From NCBI RefSeq assembly GCF_021228235.1, contig NZ_JAJQRG010000007.1, positions 62,001 to 126,000 on the forward strand: a stretch of DNA of 64,000 nt. The letters are read 5' to 3'. The first letter of the stretch is position 1. Each line of letters opens with the position of its first letter. This document shows positions 7,851-15,898 of this stretch, piece by piece. The translations under genes and the position numbers were made by a program. The DNA comes from Pseudophaeobacter flagellatus (GTDB lineage Bacteria; Pseudomonadota; Alphaproteobacteria; Rhodobacterales; Rhodobacteraceae). A model generated the notes under the pieces. That model had not been told where the DNA came from and did no database searches. It saw nothing but the letters and a program-made list of their open reading frames with translations.

Positions 7851-8594
7851 TCAAACCCAAAGATCAGACTGCGCCAGCGGCTCTAGATCCTCAGCCACCA
7901 ACGGGCCTTGAGCCCAGGGCCTGTAGCGTAAGCGCAGCGCGGCCAAGAGCGTTGCGTCATCCACTGGGGCTGTATAGCCCAGATCCCGCGCATAGCGGCG
8001 CAACAGATCCGAGAGCGGCGCATCAGGGTCACAGAGCCGCGTGCCGCCGGTGGTTACGGGTGTTGCCCGTGCCAACCCCAGGGCCGCCAACCGTACCCAG
8101 TCAAAGCGCGGCCCAGGATCGAGCTTACGCCCCGGCGCCATGTCGGAATGCCCGATGACACCCTCGGGCGGGATCGCCCAGCGTGCCATGAGTTGACGCA
8201 GTAGCGCCTCAAGCACCGCCATTTGCGGCGCAGGAAAGGGATGGCCGCCGGTATTGTCCAGCTCGATGCCGATAGAACGTGAATTTATATCCTCGTGGCC
8301 GCACCAGGTGCCAGCGCCGGCATGCCAGGCGCGCAGGTCTTCGCGTACCATCTGCCACAATTGCCCGTCGCGCCCGATCAGGTAGTGAGCGGAGACCTCT
8401 GCCGCCGGATCACACAACCGCGCGAGCGCCGCCGCGGCGCTGGTCATTGCAGTATAGTGCAGCACCACCAAATGCGGTTTCAATCCGTCGCGGCGCCCGC
8501 CGTGATTGGGGCTGGGGCACCAGTTAGCCTTGAGCGGCGCCACCGGATCGGGGGTAACGATAGCGCCCACATCAGAACCCGCCGCACCCGGCAT
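7851..8594 (-). CDS. N-acetylmuramoyl-L-alanine amidase (Amidase_2)
   Basis: A 247-residue amidase of the Amidase_2/AmpD-AmiD superfamily, which cleaves the bond between N-acetylmuramic acid and L-alanine of peptidoglycan or its fragments. Zinc-ligand and catalytic regions are visible: VVLHYTAM (first His), HAGAGTWCGHEDIN, and HSDMAPGRKLDPGPRFDW (second His and Asp). A small C-terminal helical domain (PLSDLLRRYARDLGY) resembles a peptidoglycan-binding segment. No signal peptide is evident, so it may act in the cytoplasm on recycled muropeptides. Its ATG overlaps the stop of the upstream lipoprotein gene by one base (TGATG), indicating translational coupling. Confidence 0.88.
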   Translation of the reverse strand: MPGAAGSDVGAIVTPDPVAPLKANWCPSPNHGGRRDGLKPHLVVLHYTAMTSAAAALARLCDPAAEVSAHYLIGRDGQLWQMVREDLRAWHAGAGTWCGHEDINSRSIGIELDNTGGHPFPAPQMAVLEALLRQLMARWAIPPEGVIGHSDMAPGRKLDPGPRFDWVRLAALGLARATPVTTGGTRLCDPDAPLSDLLRRYARDLGYTAPVDDATLLAALRLRYRPWAQGPLVAEDLEPLAQSDLWV

Positions 8595-9394
8595 CAGGAA
8601 TTGCCGCGCACGGCCCGTCGGTAGGGCTGTGGATCCCAGCCGCAGGCATAGCCATCGCCATCCGGGTCAAGCGCCTGGCGATCGCGTTTGGGGCCGCCCG
8701 TCTCGAGAAAGGCAATCTGGGCCAAATCCGGTGAGAGAAAGCCAGCGCAGTTGCGCGCGGACCGCGCCCGCAGATTGATGCCTGCCCGGCTGTAGAGCTT
8801 GGTGCCGCGCGGATGAGAGGTGCTTAGGGCATATTGCACGATATTGGGATCACGGCTGCCTGCCTGGCTGGGCAAGGCAGTGGGTTCAACCTGCTGATAT
8901 TGCGAGCGCTGATTGGCCAGCCGTGCGGCGTCGCTTTCGATGGTTTGGCGAGAGGCCACCGCATCAAAGCTGTTTTCATCCGAAATCCCGGGATTGCCGA
9001 TCAGGGTTGGGGCCGGATTAGAGGGGCTGGCCTCGACCGGGGCCTGACCAGAGTTGGACCCGGCCGCCCGCAGGGCCGCCTGGGTTTCCGCTGCGATATC
9101 CGCCGCAGTCGTGCTGTTGCCATAGCCGGAGGCGGCACTGCTGGAAGCAGTCGTGCTGCGGGCGGGGCTGCGCGGCGCGTTTGGCACCGGTTCGTTACGC
9201 AGCTCCAGACTCTCGCTTGAGATGGCCGCTGGCGGCACCAAGGGTTCGCCGTTGATGGTGGTCCCCACGGCTGGCGGAGGGGCAAAGGGGTCACCATCAA
9301 TGCCAACCCCTGCTGCGCTATCGGGCACAGGTGGGGTACATGCTGCAAGGCTCAAGACGCTGCCAAGGGCAGCAAGTGTAACTATGACACGCAT
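8594..9394 (-). CDS. Lipoprotein with C-terminal Excalibur domain
   Basis: A 266-residue protein starting at the ATG at 9394. A signal peptide ends in the lipobox LSLAAC, so it is probably lipid-anchored in the envelope. A long, low-complexity Pro/Ser/Ala linker (residues about 25-190) follows, and then an Excalibur domain at the C-terminus (NCAGFLSPDLAQIAFLETGGPKRDRQALDPDGDGYACGWDP). This carries the calcium-binding loop DPDGDGYAC and two paired cysteines. Excalibur domains are associated with extracellular or cell-wall proteins. The overlap with the amidase gene suggests the pair act together on the wall. The frame extends 41 codons upstream without signal sequence. Confidence 0.82.
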   Translation of the reverse strand: MRVIVTLAALGSVLSLAACTPPVPDSAAGVGIDGDPFAPPPAVGTTINGEPLVPPAAISSESLELRNEPVPNAPRSPARSTTASSSAASGYGNSTTAADIAAETQAALRAAGSNSGQAPVEASPSNPAPTLIGNPGISDENSFDAVASRQTIESDAARLANQRSQYQQVEPTALPSQAGSRDPNIVQYALSTSHPRGTKLYSRAGINLRARSARNCAGFLSPDLAQIAFLETGGPKRDRQALDPDGDGYACGWDPQPYRRAVRGNS

Positions 9395-9432
9395 GGGATT
9401 TACCTGTTTATCTGCTCGTCTTTGCGCTGAGC

Positions 9433-10920
9433 TTACCACCAATTTCCCGGCTTTGCCACAAATCCGGTCGATTGCTCCAGCGCATAGGCGGTATTGAGCA
9501 GATCGCCCTCTTCCCATGGGCGGCCGATCAGCTGAAGGCCAAGCGGCAAGCCCTGGCTATCCAGTCCTGCAGGCAAGGCGATGCCGGGCAGGCCAGCAAG
9601 GTTCACGGTGACGGTAAAGACATCCAGCAGATACATTGCAACCGGATCCGCATCGGACATTTCTCCCAGACCAAAGGCCGCCGAGGGCGTCGCCGGGGTC
9701 AGAATTGCATCAACGCCGGCCGCAAAGACATTTTCAAAGTCCTGCTTGATCAGGCTGCGCACCCGGCGCGCCCGGTTGTAATAGGCATCGTAGAACCCTG
9801 CCGAGAGCACATAGGTGCCCACCATGACCCGACGCTTCACCTCATCGCCAAAACCCTGAGCGCGAGTCTTTTCATACATTTCGGTGATGCCATCGCCTGC
9901 CTCCAGCCTGGCGCGGTTTCCATAGCGAACGCCATCATAGCGCGCCAGGTTCGACGAGGCCTCGGCCGGGGCGATCACGTAATAGGCGGGCAGAGCGTAT
10001 TTGGTATGCGGCAGCGAGATATCGACGATCTCTGCACCTGCCTCCTTGAGCATATCCCGCCCTTCAGCCCAGAGCTTTTCGATCTCGGCGGGCATGCCCT
10101 CCATGTGATATTCCTTGGGAATACCGATCTTTTTGCCACGGATATCGCCAGTCAGCATGGCCTCAAAATTTGGCACCGCCAGATCGGCGCTGGTGCTGTC
10201 CTTGGGGTCATGGCCCGACATCGCCTCAAGCATGATGGCGGCATCGCGCACCGATTTGGTCATTGGACCGGCCTGATCCAGCGAAGAGGCAAATGCAACG
10301 ACACCCCAGCGCGAGCAACGGCCATAGGTCGGCTTGATGCCAACGGTACCGGTAAAGGCCGCAGGCTGGCGGATCGACCCGCCGGTATCGGTGCCGGTTG
10401 CTGCCAGACACAGATCTGCCGCCACCGCCGCGGCGGACCCACCAGAAGACCCCCCCGGGGTCAGTTGTGCATCGGATCCTTCGCGCCGCCAGGGGCTGAC
10501 CGCATTACCATAGGTTGAGGTCTCGTTCGACGAGCCCATGGCAAATTCATCCATGTTCAACTTGCCCAGCATCACCGCACCGTTGTCGGCCAGTTGCTGC
10601 GACACAGTACTTTCATACTCTGGCACAAAACCCTCGAGGATTTTGGAGGCCGCCTGGCTGGCGACACCTTTGGTGCAAAACAGATCTTTGATCCCCACCG
10701 GCAGGCCACACATGGCCGGGGCATCGCCCTGCTGCAGCCGCGCATCCGCTGCCGCCGCGCGCTCCAGCGCGATCTCGGGCGTTTTATGCACAAATGCATT
10801 CAGCGCATCCGCCTTATCGATGGCGCTGAGGCAAGCTTTGGTCAGCTCAACGGAGGTTGTTTCCCCCTTGCGGAGCGCATCACGGGCCTCTGCCAGACCC
10901 AGTTTGTTCAGATCGCTCAT
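9433..10920 (-). CDS. gatA: Asp/Glu-tRNA amidotransferase subunit A
   Basis: A 495-residue amidase-signature enzyme, the glutaminase/amidase subunit of GatCAB. The complex converts Glu-tRNA(Gln) (and Asp-tRNA(Asn)) to the amide form. The Ser-cisSer-Lys triad is present: K78 in [10 protein letters not shown]158 in [17 protein letters not shown] and nucleophile S182 in [14 protein letters not shown]. The subgroup-specific [14 protein letters not shown] and [22 protein letters not shown] confirm GatA over generic amidases. It lies 3 bp after gatC on the same transcript. gatB is not in the window. Confidence 0.97.
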   Translation of the reverse strand: MSDLNKLGLAEARDALRKGETTSVELTKACLSAIDKADALNAFVHKTPEIALERAAAADARLQQGDAPAMCGLPVGIKDLFCTKGVASQAASKILEGFVPEYESTVSQQLADNGAVMLGKLNMDEFAMGSSNETSTYGNAVSPWRREGSDAQLTPGGSSGGSAAAVAADLCLAATGTDTGGSIRQPAAFTGTVGIKPTYGRCSRWGVVAFASSLDQAGPMTKSVRDAAIMLEAMSGHDPKDSTSADLAVPNFEAMLTGDIRGKKIGIPKEYHMEGMPAEIEKLWAEGRDMLKEAGAEIVDISLPHTKYALPAYYVIAPAEASSNLARYDGVRYGNRARLEAGDGITEMYEKTRAQGFGDEVKRRVMVGTYVLSAGFYDAYYNRARRVRSLIKQDFENVFAAGVDAILTPATPSAAFGLGEMSDADPVAMYLLDVFTVTVNLAGLPGIALPAGLDSQGLPLGLQLIGRPWEEGDLLNTAYALEQSTGFVAKPGNWW

Positions 10921-10923
10921 CTC

Positions 10924-11211
10924 TTACTCCATCACTTTGGGCACGGCAAAAAAGCCTTCGCGCGCATCCGGCGCATTGGACAAGATCTTGTCCTGCTGGT
11001 TGCCGTCGGTGACCACATCCTCGCGCCGCTTCAGCCGCTGCGGTGTGACCGAGGTCATCGGCTCGACCCCTTCCACATCGACTTCGTTCAGCTGTTCGAT
11101 GAACTCTAGGATCGTGTTGAATTCGGCGGCCAGGGCTGGCAGCGCGTCATCTTCCACCTTGATCCGGGCCAGTTTGGCCACTTTGGCGGCGGTGTTTTGG
11201 TCAATCGACAT
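10924..11211 (-). CDS. gatC: Asp/Glu-tRNA amidotransferase subunit C
   Basis: A 95-residue GatC, the small wrap-around subunit that stabilises GatA on GatB. The pattern is clear: VAKLARIKVEDDALPALAAEFNTILEFIEQLNEVDVEGVEPM, ending in the DKILSNAPDAREGFFAVPKVME tail typical of GatC. The start is placed at the ATG at 11211 (MSIDQNTAAKV), with GAGGG upstream. The longer open frame to 11385 lies over the upstream region and has no family similarity. It is translated just ahead of gatA. Confidence 0.95.
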   Translation of the reverse strand: MSIDQNTAAKVAKLARIKVEDDALPALAAEFNTILEFIEQLNEVDVEGVEPMTSVTPQRLKRREDVVTDGNQQDKILSNAPDAREGFFAVPKVME

Positions 11212-11506
11212 GGAAACCCTCATCTCGTGTTCATGGTGGCATTTACCGGGGCGATGCGCGCGCCGCAAGCCTGTGCTCTGCTCTGGTGGGGTGAATATCG
11301 GGGAAAACCGCGTCAAAACCCACTGCGGGACGGCCCTGCCCCGCCGCCTGCCGACAAAAGCAGCAACAAAAATCAGCCCATGCACTGCCGCGTCTACATG
11401 GGGTGCACCACAATGGGGCGCATTGGGTCAGAATGGGGTGGCATTCATCTGCACACCGCCTAGGCTGGTGGCACATAGGCCTGATTTGAAACCAAGGGAG
11501 AGGGAC

Positions 11507-12199
11507 ATGAAGATCATCTGGCTAGGACATGGCAGCTTTCGCATCGAGACAGGCGACAGGGTGTTGCTGGTTGATCCCTGGCTGACCGGCAATCCGGCGC
11601 TGCAAGAGAATCTGCACGACGAAGCGATTAACGGCGCGACCCATATCATTCTGACCCATACCCATTTTGACCATGTGGTGGATGTGCTGCCCCTGGCCAA
11701 GGCCCTGAAAATCCCGGTGGTGGGGCAATATGACCTGATGGGCTTTTGGGGCGAAAGCGAGGGTATTTCCACCATCGGCTTTAACAAGGGCGGCACGGTG
11801 GATCTGGGCGGGCCAAAGCTGGCCATGGTGCCCGCCTCGCACAGCTCCACCTTTACCACCGAAGACGGGCTAAGGGCCGGCGGCTCTGAGGTGGGCTATG
11901 TGCTCATGGCCGAGGGCAGGACGATCTATCTGTCCGGCGATACAGCCCTGATGGCAGATATGGACTGGATCGGCGACTACTACAAACCCGATATCGGCAT
12001 CCTGAGTGCGGGGGGCCATTTCACCATGGATATGCAACAGACCGCCTATGCCGCAAAGCGCTATTTCAAGTTCAAGACGCTGATTCCCTGCCACTACCGG
12101 ACCTTTCCCATCCTGGAGCAGAGCGCCGATGTTCTGATCAAGGCCCTGCCCGACGTCGCGGTGATCGAACCGCAGGTAATGCAGGCGATCGAGGTCTGA
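11507..12199 (+). CDS. UPF0173 metal-dependent hydrolase (metallo-beta-lactamase fold)
   Basis: A 230-residue protein of the UPF0173/YtkL family with a metallo-beta-lactamase fold. It shows HTHFDHVVD (metal site), an SGDTALMADM motif (metal Asp) and the terminal CHYRTFPILEQSA motif diagnostic of UPF0173. The biochemical substrate is unknown for the family; phosphodiester or lactone hydrolysis is possible. The ATG at 11507 with AGGGAGAGGG upstream is the start. The frame is open as far back as 10538, but that part is only the complement of gatA and gatC. It is divergent from gatC. Confidence 0.9.
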   Translation: MKIIWLGHGSFRIETGDRVLLVDPWLTGNPALQENLHDEAINGATHIILTHTHFDHVVDVLPLAKALKIPVVGQYDLMGFWGESEGISTIGFNKGGTVDLGGPKLAMVPASHSSTFTTEDGLRAGGSEVGYVLMAEGRTIYLSGDTALMADMDWIGDYYKPDIGILSAGGHFTMDMQQTAYAAKRYFKFKTLIPCHYRTFPILEQSADVLIKALPDVAVIEPQVMQAIEV

Positions 12200-12228
12200 A
12201 ACGCGCAGAGAGCGCTCCCGCCCGTTGT

Positions 12229-12285
12229 CGGCTCTGCTGCGCAGAGCCGCGCCCGTTGGGCCCAGCGCCGGGCAACGCCCGGCGC
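12229..12285. repeat. Two adjacent GC-rich hairpins between convergent genes
   Basis: CGGCTCTGC-TGC-GCAGAGCCG (12229-12249) is followed by GCGCCGGGC-AAC-GCCCGGCGC (12265-12285). They lie between the convergent UPF0173 and tag genes and may terminate either transcript, although neither has a T run. The second hairpin closely resembles the one at 50527-50548. Confidence 0.7.
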
Positions 12286-12292
12286 GGCCGCG

Positions 12293-12916
12293 TCACGCCC
12301 CCGGCTTTCCCTGTGGGGCGGTGAAGGCGGCGCGTGCGGCATCGGCTTTGGCACGGCAGATGCAGCCCCTGGCATGATCGTTGATCAAGCCCATCGCCTG
12401 CATGAAGGCAAAGGCGGTGGTGGGGCCGACAAATTTCCAGCCACGTTTCTTCAGGGCCTTGGACAGGGCAACAGAATCGGGGCTGGTGCTTTGCGTCTGC
12501 GGCTCTGGCAGCGTCTTCGGATCTGGCTCAAAGCTCCAGAAAAACGCCGCCAGAGAGCCCGCTTCGGCCACCAGTTCCTGGGCGCGGCGGGCATTGTTGA
12601 TCACGGATTCGATCTTGCCGCGATGGCGAATAATGCCCCCGTCCTGCAGCAACCGTTCGACATCCTCTTCGGTGAAACCGGCGATCACAGTCCAGTCGAA
12701 GCCGCAAAAGGCACGGCGGAAATTTTCCCGCTTGGCCAGAATGGTGCGCCAGCTCAGCCCCGACTGAAAGCTCTCGAGGCAGATTTTCTCAAACAGGCGG
12801 ATATCATCCCCCACGGGGTAGCCCCATTCAGCATCATGATAGGCGTCAAATTCCGGCGCCGACGCACTCCAGGCGCAGCGGGGCTGGCCGTCTTGGCCCG
12901 TGATTACTTTTCTCAT
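12293..12916 (-). CDS. tag: DNA-3-methyladenine glycosylase I
   Basis: A 207-residue Tag protein, which excises 3-methyladenine from alkylated DNA in base excision repair. The family opening RCAWSASAPEFDAYHDAEWG and the core ICLESFQSGLSWRTILAKRENFRRAF and GIIRHRGKIESVINNA are all present. The four zinc ligands of Tag are visible as C14, H27, H181 and C185 (INDHARGC). The VGPTTAFAFMQAMGLIND stretch completes the HhH-like fold. It is convergent with the UPF0173 gene and has a normal family length. Confidence 0.95.
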   Translation of the reverse strand: MRKVITGQDGQPRCAWSASAPEFDAYHDAEWGYPVGDDIRLFEKICLESFQSGLSWRTILAKRENFRRAFCGFDWTVIAGFTEEDVERLLQDGGIIRHRGKIESVINNARRAQELVAEAGSLAAFFWSFEPDPKTLPEPQTQSTSPDSVALSKALKKRGWKFVGPTTAFAFMQAMGLINDHARGCICRAKADAARAAFTAPQGKPGA

Positions 12917-13060
12917 CCACCTAGTCCCTTTACCTTGCGCCCCGTCGATTTGACTGCGGCACGCCGTTCAGCCCCCCCCTAGTCCCGCCTCAAATACCGA
13001 AATGCAGGGCAAAAATCCAGCCAGCGAAACAGCGGGAGCACGGGAGCGCAGGCCCCGCGC

Positions 13061-13525
13061 CTAACGGCGGGCAGCAAAGAAATCGCGCAGGATCTCAGCC
13101 GCTTCCAGCTCAGCGATGCCCTCGTAGACCTCTGGCGCGTGATGTGCCTGGGGGTGCGAGAACACGCAGGCCCCATGGGCCACGCCGCCGGATTTGGGGT
13201 CTGATGCGCCGTAATAGACCCGGCGAATGCGGGCCGCCGCGATGGCTGCCGCACACATGGCGCAGGGCTCCAGCGTGACATAGAGATCATGGCCCGGCAG
13301 CCGCTCTGCGCCGGCCGCGGCGCAGGCCGCGCGCAGGACCAGAATCTCGGCATGGGCGGTGGGATCCGACAGCGCCCTGGTACGGTTGCCAGCGCTTGCC
13401 ACCACCTGCCCCCCCGGCGCGACCAGAACGGCCCCAACCGGCACTTCGCCCCGTGCGGCGGCGGCACGGGCCTCTGCAAGGGCTGTTTCCATATGCGATG
13501 TGAACATGGCGGGTTTTCTTTCCAT
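13061..13525 (-). CDS. tadA: tRNA-specific adenosine deaminase
   Basis: A 154-residue cytidine-deaminase-fold enzyme that converts A34 to inosine in tRNA-Arg(ACG). The zinc and proton-shuttle motifs HAE (58-60) and PCAMC (87-91) are intact. VPVGAVLV, the N of GNRTR (substrate binding) and YYGASDPKSGGVAHG fit bacterial TadA. The start at 13525 has AGGAAAGG upstream; an in-frame ATG at 13507 (MFTSHMETALAEA) would match the family length equally well. It is divergent from the pseudouridine synthase, 63 bp away. Confidence 0.93.
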   Translation of the reverse strand: MERKPAMFTSHMETALAEARAAAARGEVPVGAVLVAPGGQVVASAGNRTRALSDPTAHAEILVLRAACAAAGAERLPGHDLYVTLEPCAMCAAAIAAARIRRVYYGASDPKSGGVAHGACVFSHPQAHHAPEVYEGIAELEAAEILRDFFAARR

Positions 13526-13588
13526 GGCCTTTCCTGCCCCGGAATGGGAGCTTTCGCAAGCCAGCGGAATGCTCTATGTCCCAAAACC

Positions 13589-14767
13589 ATGAGCAAAGCA
13601 CCCCGACCCCCCAAGGGCAAGGCCCCATCCAAGGCCCAAGCCTCCGCCAAACCTGCCACCAAGGCAGTGCCTAATGCGTCCTCCAGTAACGACGGTGCCC
13701 CAACCGGGGACCGCATCGCCAAGGTCTTGTCGCGGGTGGGTGTTGCCTCGCGCCGCGAGGCCGAGCGCATGATTGCCGAGGGTCGGGTCAAGGTCAACGG
13801 CAGCCAGATCGACAGCCCGGCGCTGAATGTCAGCAGCTCTGACCGCATTCTGGTGGATGGCAAACCCCTGCCCGAGGCCGAAGCCCCCCGCCTGTGGCTG
13901 TACAACAAGCCCGCCGGGCTGGTGACCAGCAACAGCGATGAAAAGGGGCGGCGCACCATTTTTGACGAACTGCCCGAAGATCTGCCGCGGGTGATGACGG
14001 TTGGACGTCTAGATCTGAACTCCGAAGGGCTGTTGCTGCTGACCAATGATGGTGGCATCAAGCGCCGCCTTGAGCTGCCCTCGACGGGCTGGTTGCGGCG
14101 CTACCGGGTGCGGATAAATGGCCGTCCCAAGGAAGAAGATTTTGACCCCCTGCGCAAGGGGTTGGTGATTGATGGCGAGCGCTTTCAACCCATGACGGTG
14201 GCGCTGGATCGCCAGCAGGGCGCCAATGCCTGGCTGACCATCGGCATACGCGAAGGCAAGAACCGCGAGATCCGCCGCGCATTGGAAGATATCGGCTTTA
14301 ACGTCAACCGGTTGCTCCGGCTGTCCTATGGCCCCTTTCAGCTGGGAACCCTGAAGCTGGGCGAGGTGGAAGAGCTGCGCCCGCGGGTGGTGCGCGATCA
14401 GCTGGGGCTGGAACCCGAAGAGGTGGAAGAGGCCCCGGCCCGTCGGCCCACCCGCGGCAAACCCTCTGGCAAACCGACCGGAAGACCGGCAGGCAAACCA
14501 ACGGGGAAACCGGGAAGACCCGGCGCTCCGGCTGGGCGCTCGCCGGGTACCCCATCCGGACGCCCGGGCGGGTCTGCTGGACGCCCCGGCGGCCCCGGCA
14601 AACAGTCCGATAGCCCGCGCAACACCGGCAAACCCGGCGCAAGAGCAGGCGGAAAACCTGCAGGCAAATTTGGCGGGAAACCCAGCAGGACCAGCGCATC
14701 AGGCAAGCCAGAAGGCCGGACAGCCGGGACAAAAAACCGCCCCGGTGGCAAGAATCCCCGCCGCTGA
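13589..14767 (+). CDS. 23S rRNA pseudouridine synthase, RluB/RsuA type, with disordered tail
   Basis: A 392-residue protein. A basic Ala/Lys N-terminus precedes an S4 RNA-binding domain (DRIAKVLSRVGVASRREAERMI). The RsuA/RluB catalytic domain holds the catalytic Asp in VGRLDLNSEGLLLLTNDG and the NREIRRALE motif. It isomerises uridine in large-subunit rRNA; RluB (U2605) is the best guess, with RluE or RluF as alternatives. From about residue 285 to the end is a roughly 105-residue tail of repeated GKPxGKP/GRPGG units, rich in Lys, Gly, Pro and Arg. The tail is surely disordered and probably RNA-binding. The ATG at 13589 is preferred, since the upstream frame is antisense to tadA. Confidence 0.9.
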   Translation: MSKAPRPPKGKAPSKAQASAKPATKAVPNASSSNDGAPTGDRIAKVLSRVGVASRREAERMIAEGRVKVNGSQIDSPALNVSSSDRILVDGKPLPEAEAPRLWLYNKPAGLVTSNSDEKGRRTIFDELPEDLPRVMTVGRLDLNSEGLLLLTNDGGIKRRLELPSTGWLRRYRVRINGRPKEEDFDPLRKGLVIDGERFQPMTVALDRQQGANAWLTIGIREGKNREIRRALEDIGFNVNRLLRLSYGPFQLGTLKLGEVEELRPRVVRDQLGLEPEEVEEAPARRPTRGKPSGKPTGRPAGKPTGKPGRPGAPAGRSPGTPSGRPGGSAGRPGGPGKQSDSPRNTGKPGARAGGKPAGKFGGKPSRTSASGKPEGRTAGTKNRPGGKNPRR

Positions 14768-14861
14768 GGTACTTCGGGCAGACTTCCCCCTAGCAAGTAC
14801 CTCCCGCATCCCCTAGTTTCTTGGTAACAAGAGACAACAGCGCTTTGCGAGGGGAACACGC

Positions 14862-14936
14862 GTGCAGAAAATTGCCTTTGCCGCTTTGCTATTCCTGATG
14901 ATCGGCCTGAGCACCGGCTGGATCGTGGGGGGCTGA
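14862..14936 (+). CDS. Putative 24-residue single-pass membrane peptide
   Basis: A GTG-initiated ORF of 24 codons (VQKIAFAALLFLMIGLSTGW, then four more residues). It is preceded by GAGGGG at good spacing and ends 3 bp before the ATG of the XpaC gene. Nearly all of it is one hydrophobic helix. It was too short for the ORF scan. Position, ribosome site and composition make it plausible as the first product of the XpaC-TelA transcript, but codon-level evidence is thin. It could instead be only a leader. Confidence 0.4.
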   Translation: MQKIAFAALLFLMIGLSTGWIVGG

Positions 14937-14939
14937 CGC

Positions 14940-15875
14940 ATGGCACAACAGTTTGGCGGTAAATTCAGCCCCAAGGGCTCCTCCCGCTCGGGTCCGGACA
15001 GCGCCGAGCAAGGCACCACCTCTGACAGAGCGCCCTTGGCGCGCCCCCATGCCAGCACCCGCAATGCCACCACTGATCCGGTGGGGCTGCGCGCGAACCT
15101 GATGTTCATCCCAGCGGGGCTGATGCTGCTGCTCTCTCTCAATGACGGCGCAACTGGGCTGGCCCTGGGGCTGGTGGCGGCGGCACTCTGGACGGGCGGC
15201 GCATATATGCTACGCGAAGGTCTGCGCGCCACAGCCGCCTTTCAGGCCCGGCGCGTGGCCCGCAGACCCGCCCTCCCCCGCAAGATCCTGGCCGCCCTTC
15301 TGGTTGGCACCGGCGCAGCACTTGCCGCCTGGAAGGCCGAACCGGGGCTGCTGATTGCCGCCATCTATGGCCTGGCGACCTGCGGGTTGCACCTGGCAGC
15401 CTTTGGTCTGGACCCCCTGCAAAACAAGGGCACCGAAGGCATTGATGACTTTCAGCAAAACCGGGTGGCCCGCGCCGTCGAGGAAGCCGAATTCAACCTA
15501 GATGCCATGACCGATGCCGCGCTACGGGTCCGCGACCGCGAGGTCGAAGAGCGGGTCGAACAGTTTCAGGCCGTCGCGCGCGAGCTGTTTCGCACCGTCG
15601 AAGAAGACCCGCGCGATCTGACTGCCGCACGCAAGTACCTGACGGTCTATTTGCAGGGGGCGCGCGATGCCACGGTGAAATTTGCCGACATCTACACCCG
15701 CAGCGGCGATGCAACGGCGCGCAGCGATTACCTCGCCCTGCTGCAGGACCTGGAACAGAACTTTACTGCCCGCACCCGCAAGATGCTGCTGGAAGACCGC
15801 AGCGATCTGACCGTTGAAATTGATGTGCTGCGCGACCGGCTACAGCGTGAAGGCGTCCATCTGGACCGTAGCTAA
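14940..15875 (+). CDS. XpaC-family membrane protein (5-bromo-4-chloroindolyl phosphate hydrolysis family)
   Basis: A 311-residue protein. A polar N-terminus (about 50 residues) precedes two hydrophobic pairs (LMFIPAGLMLLLSL, LALGLVAAALWTGGAYML, KILAALLVGTGAALAAW, LLIAAIYGLATCGLHLAAF). A long cytoplasmic coiled-coil region follows from residue about 165 (VARAVEEAEFNLDAM, RDREVEERVEQFQAVARELFRTVEEDP). This layout and the C-terminal RTRKMLLEDRSDLTVEIDVLRDRL match the XpaC family, which is regularly encoded next to TelA. The family name reflects an old screening phenotype, and a membrane-stress role is more likely. The TelA gene begins 23 bp downstream. Confidence 0.8.
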   Translation: MAQQFGGKFSPKGSSRSGPDSAEQGTTSDRAPLARPHASTRNATTDPVGLRANLMFIPAGLMLLLSLNDGATGLALGLVAAALWTGGAYMLREGLRATAAFQARRVARRPALPRKILAALLVGTGAALAAWKAEPGLLIAAIYGLATCGLHLAAFGLDPLQNKGTEGIDDFQQNRVARAVEEAEFNLDAMTDAALRVRDREVEERVEQFQAVARELFRTVEEDPRDLTAARKYLTVYLQGARDATVKFADIYTRSGDATARSDYLALLQDLEQNFTARTRKMLLEDRSDLTVEIDVLRDRLQREGVHLDRS

Positions 15876-15898
15876 CCTCTTTGCAAGGAACCCTCTTG

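Noticed and set aside
9472-10518. 348-codon plus-strand ORF opposite gatA
   Set aside because: Shadow frame; gatA has all catalytic residues.
10538-11506. Open frame upstream of and in frame with the UPF0173 gene, giving a 553-residue protein
   Set aside because: This part is the exact complement of gatA and gatC, has no family similarity, and the ATG at 11507 has a strong ribosome site.
12374-12982. 202-codon ORF opposite tag
   Set aside because: Shadow of tag, whose zinc ligands are all present.
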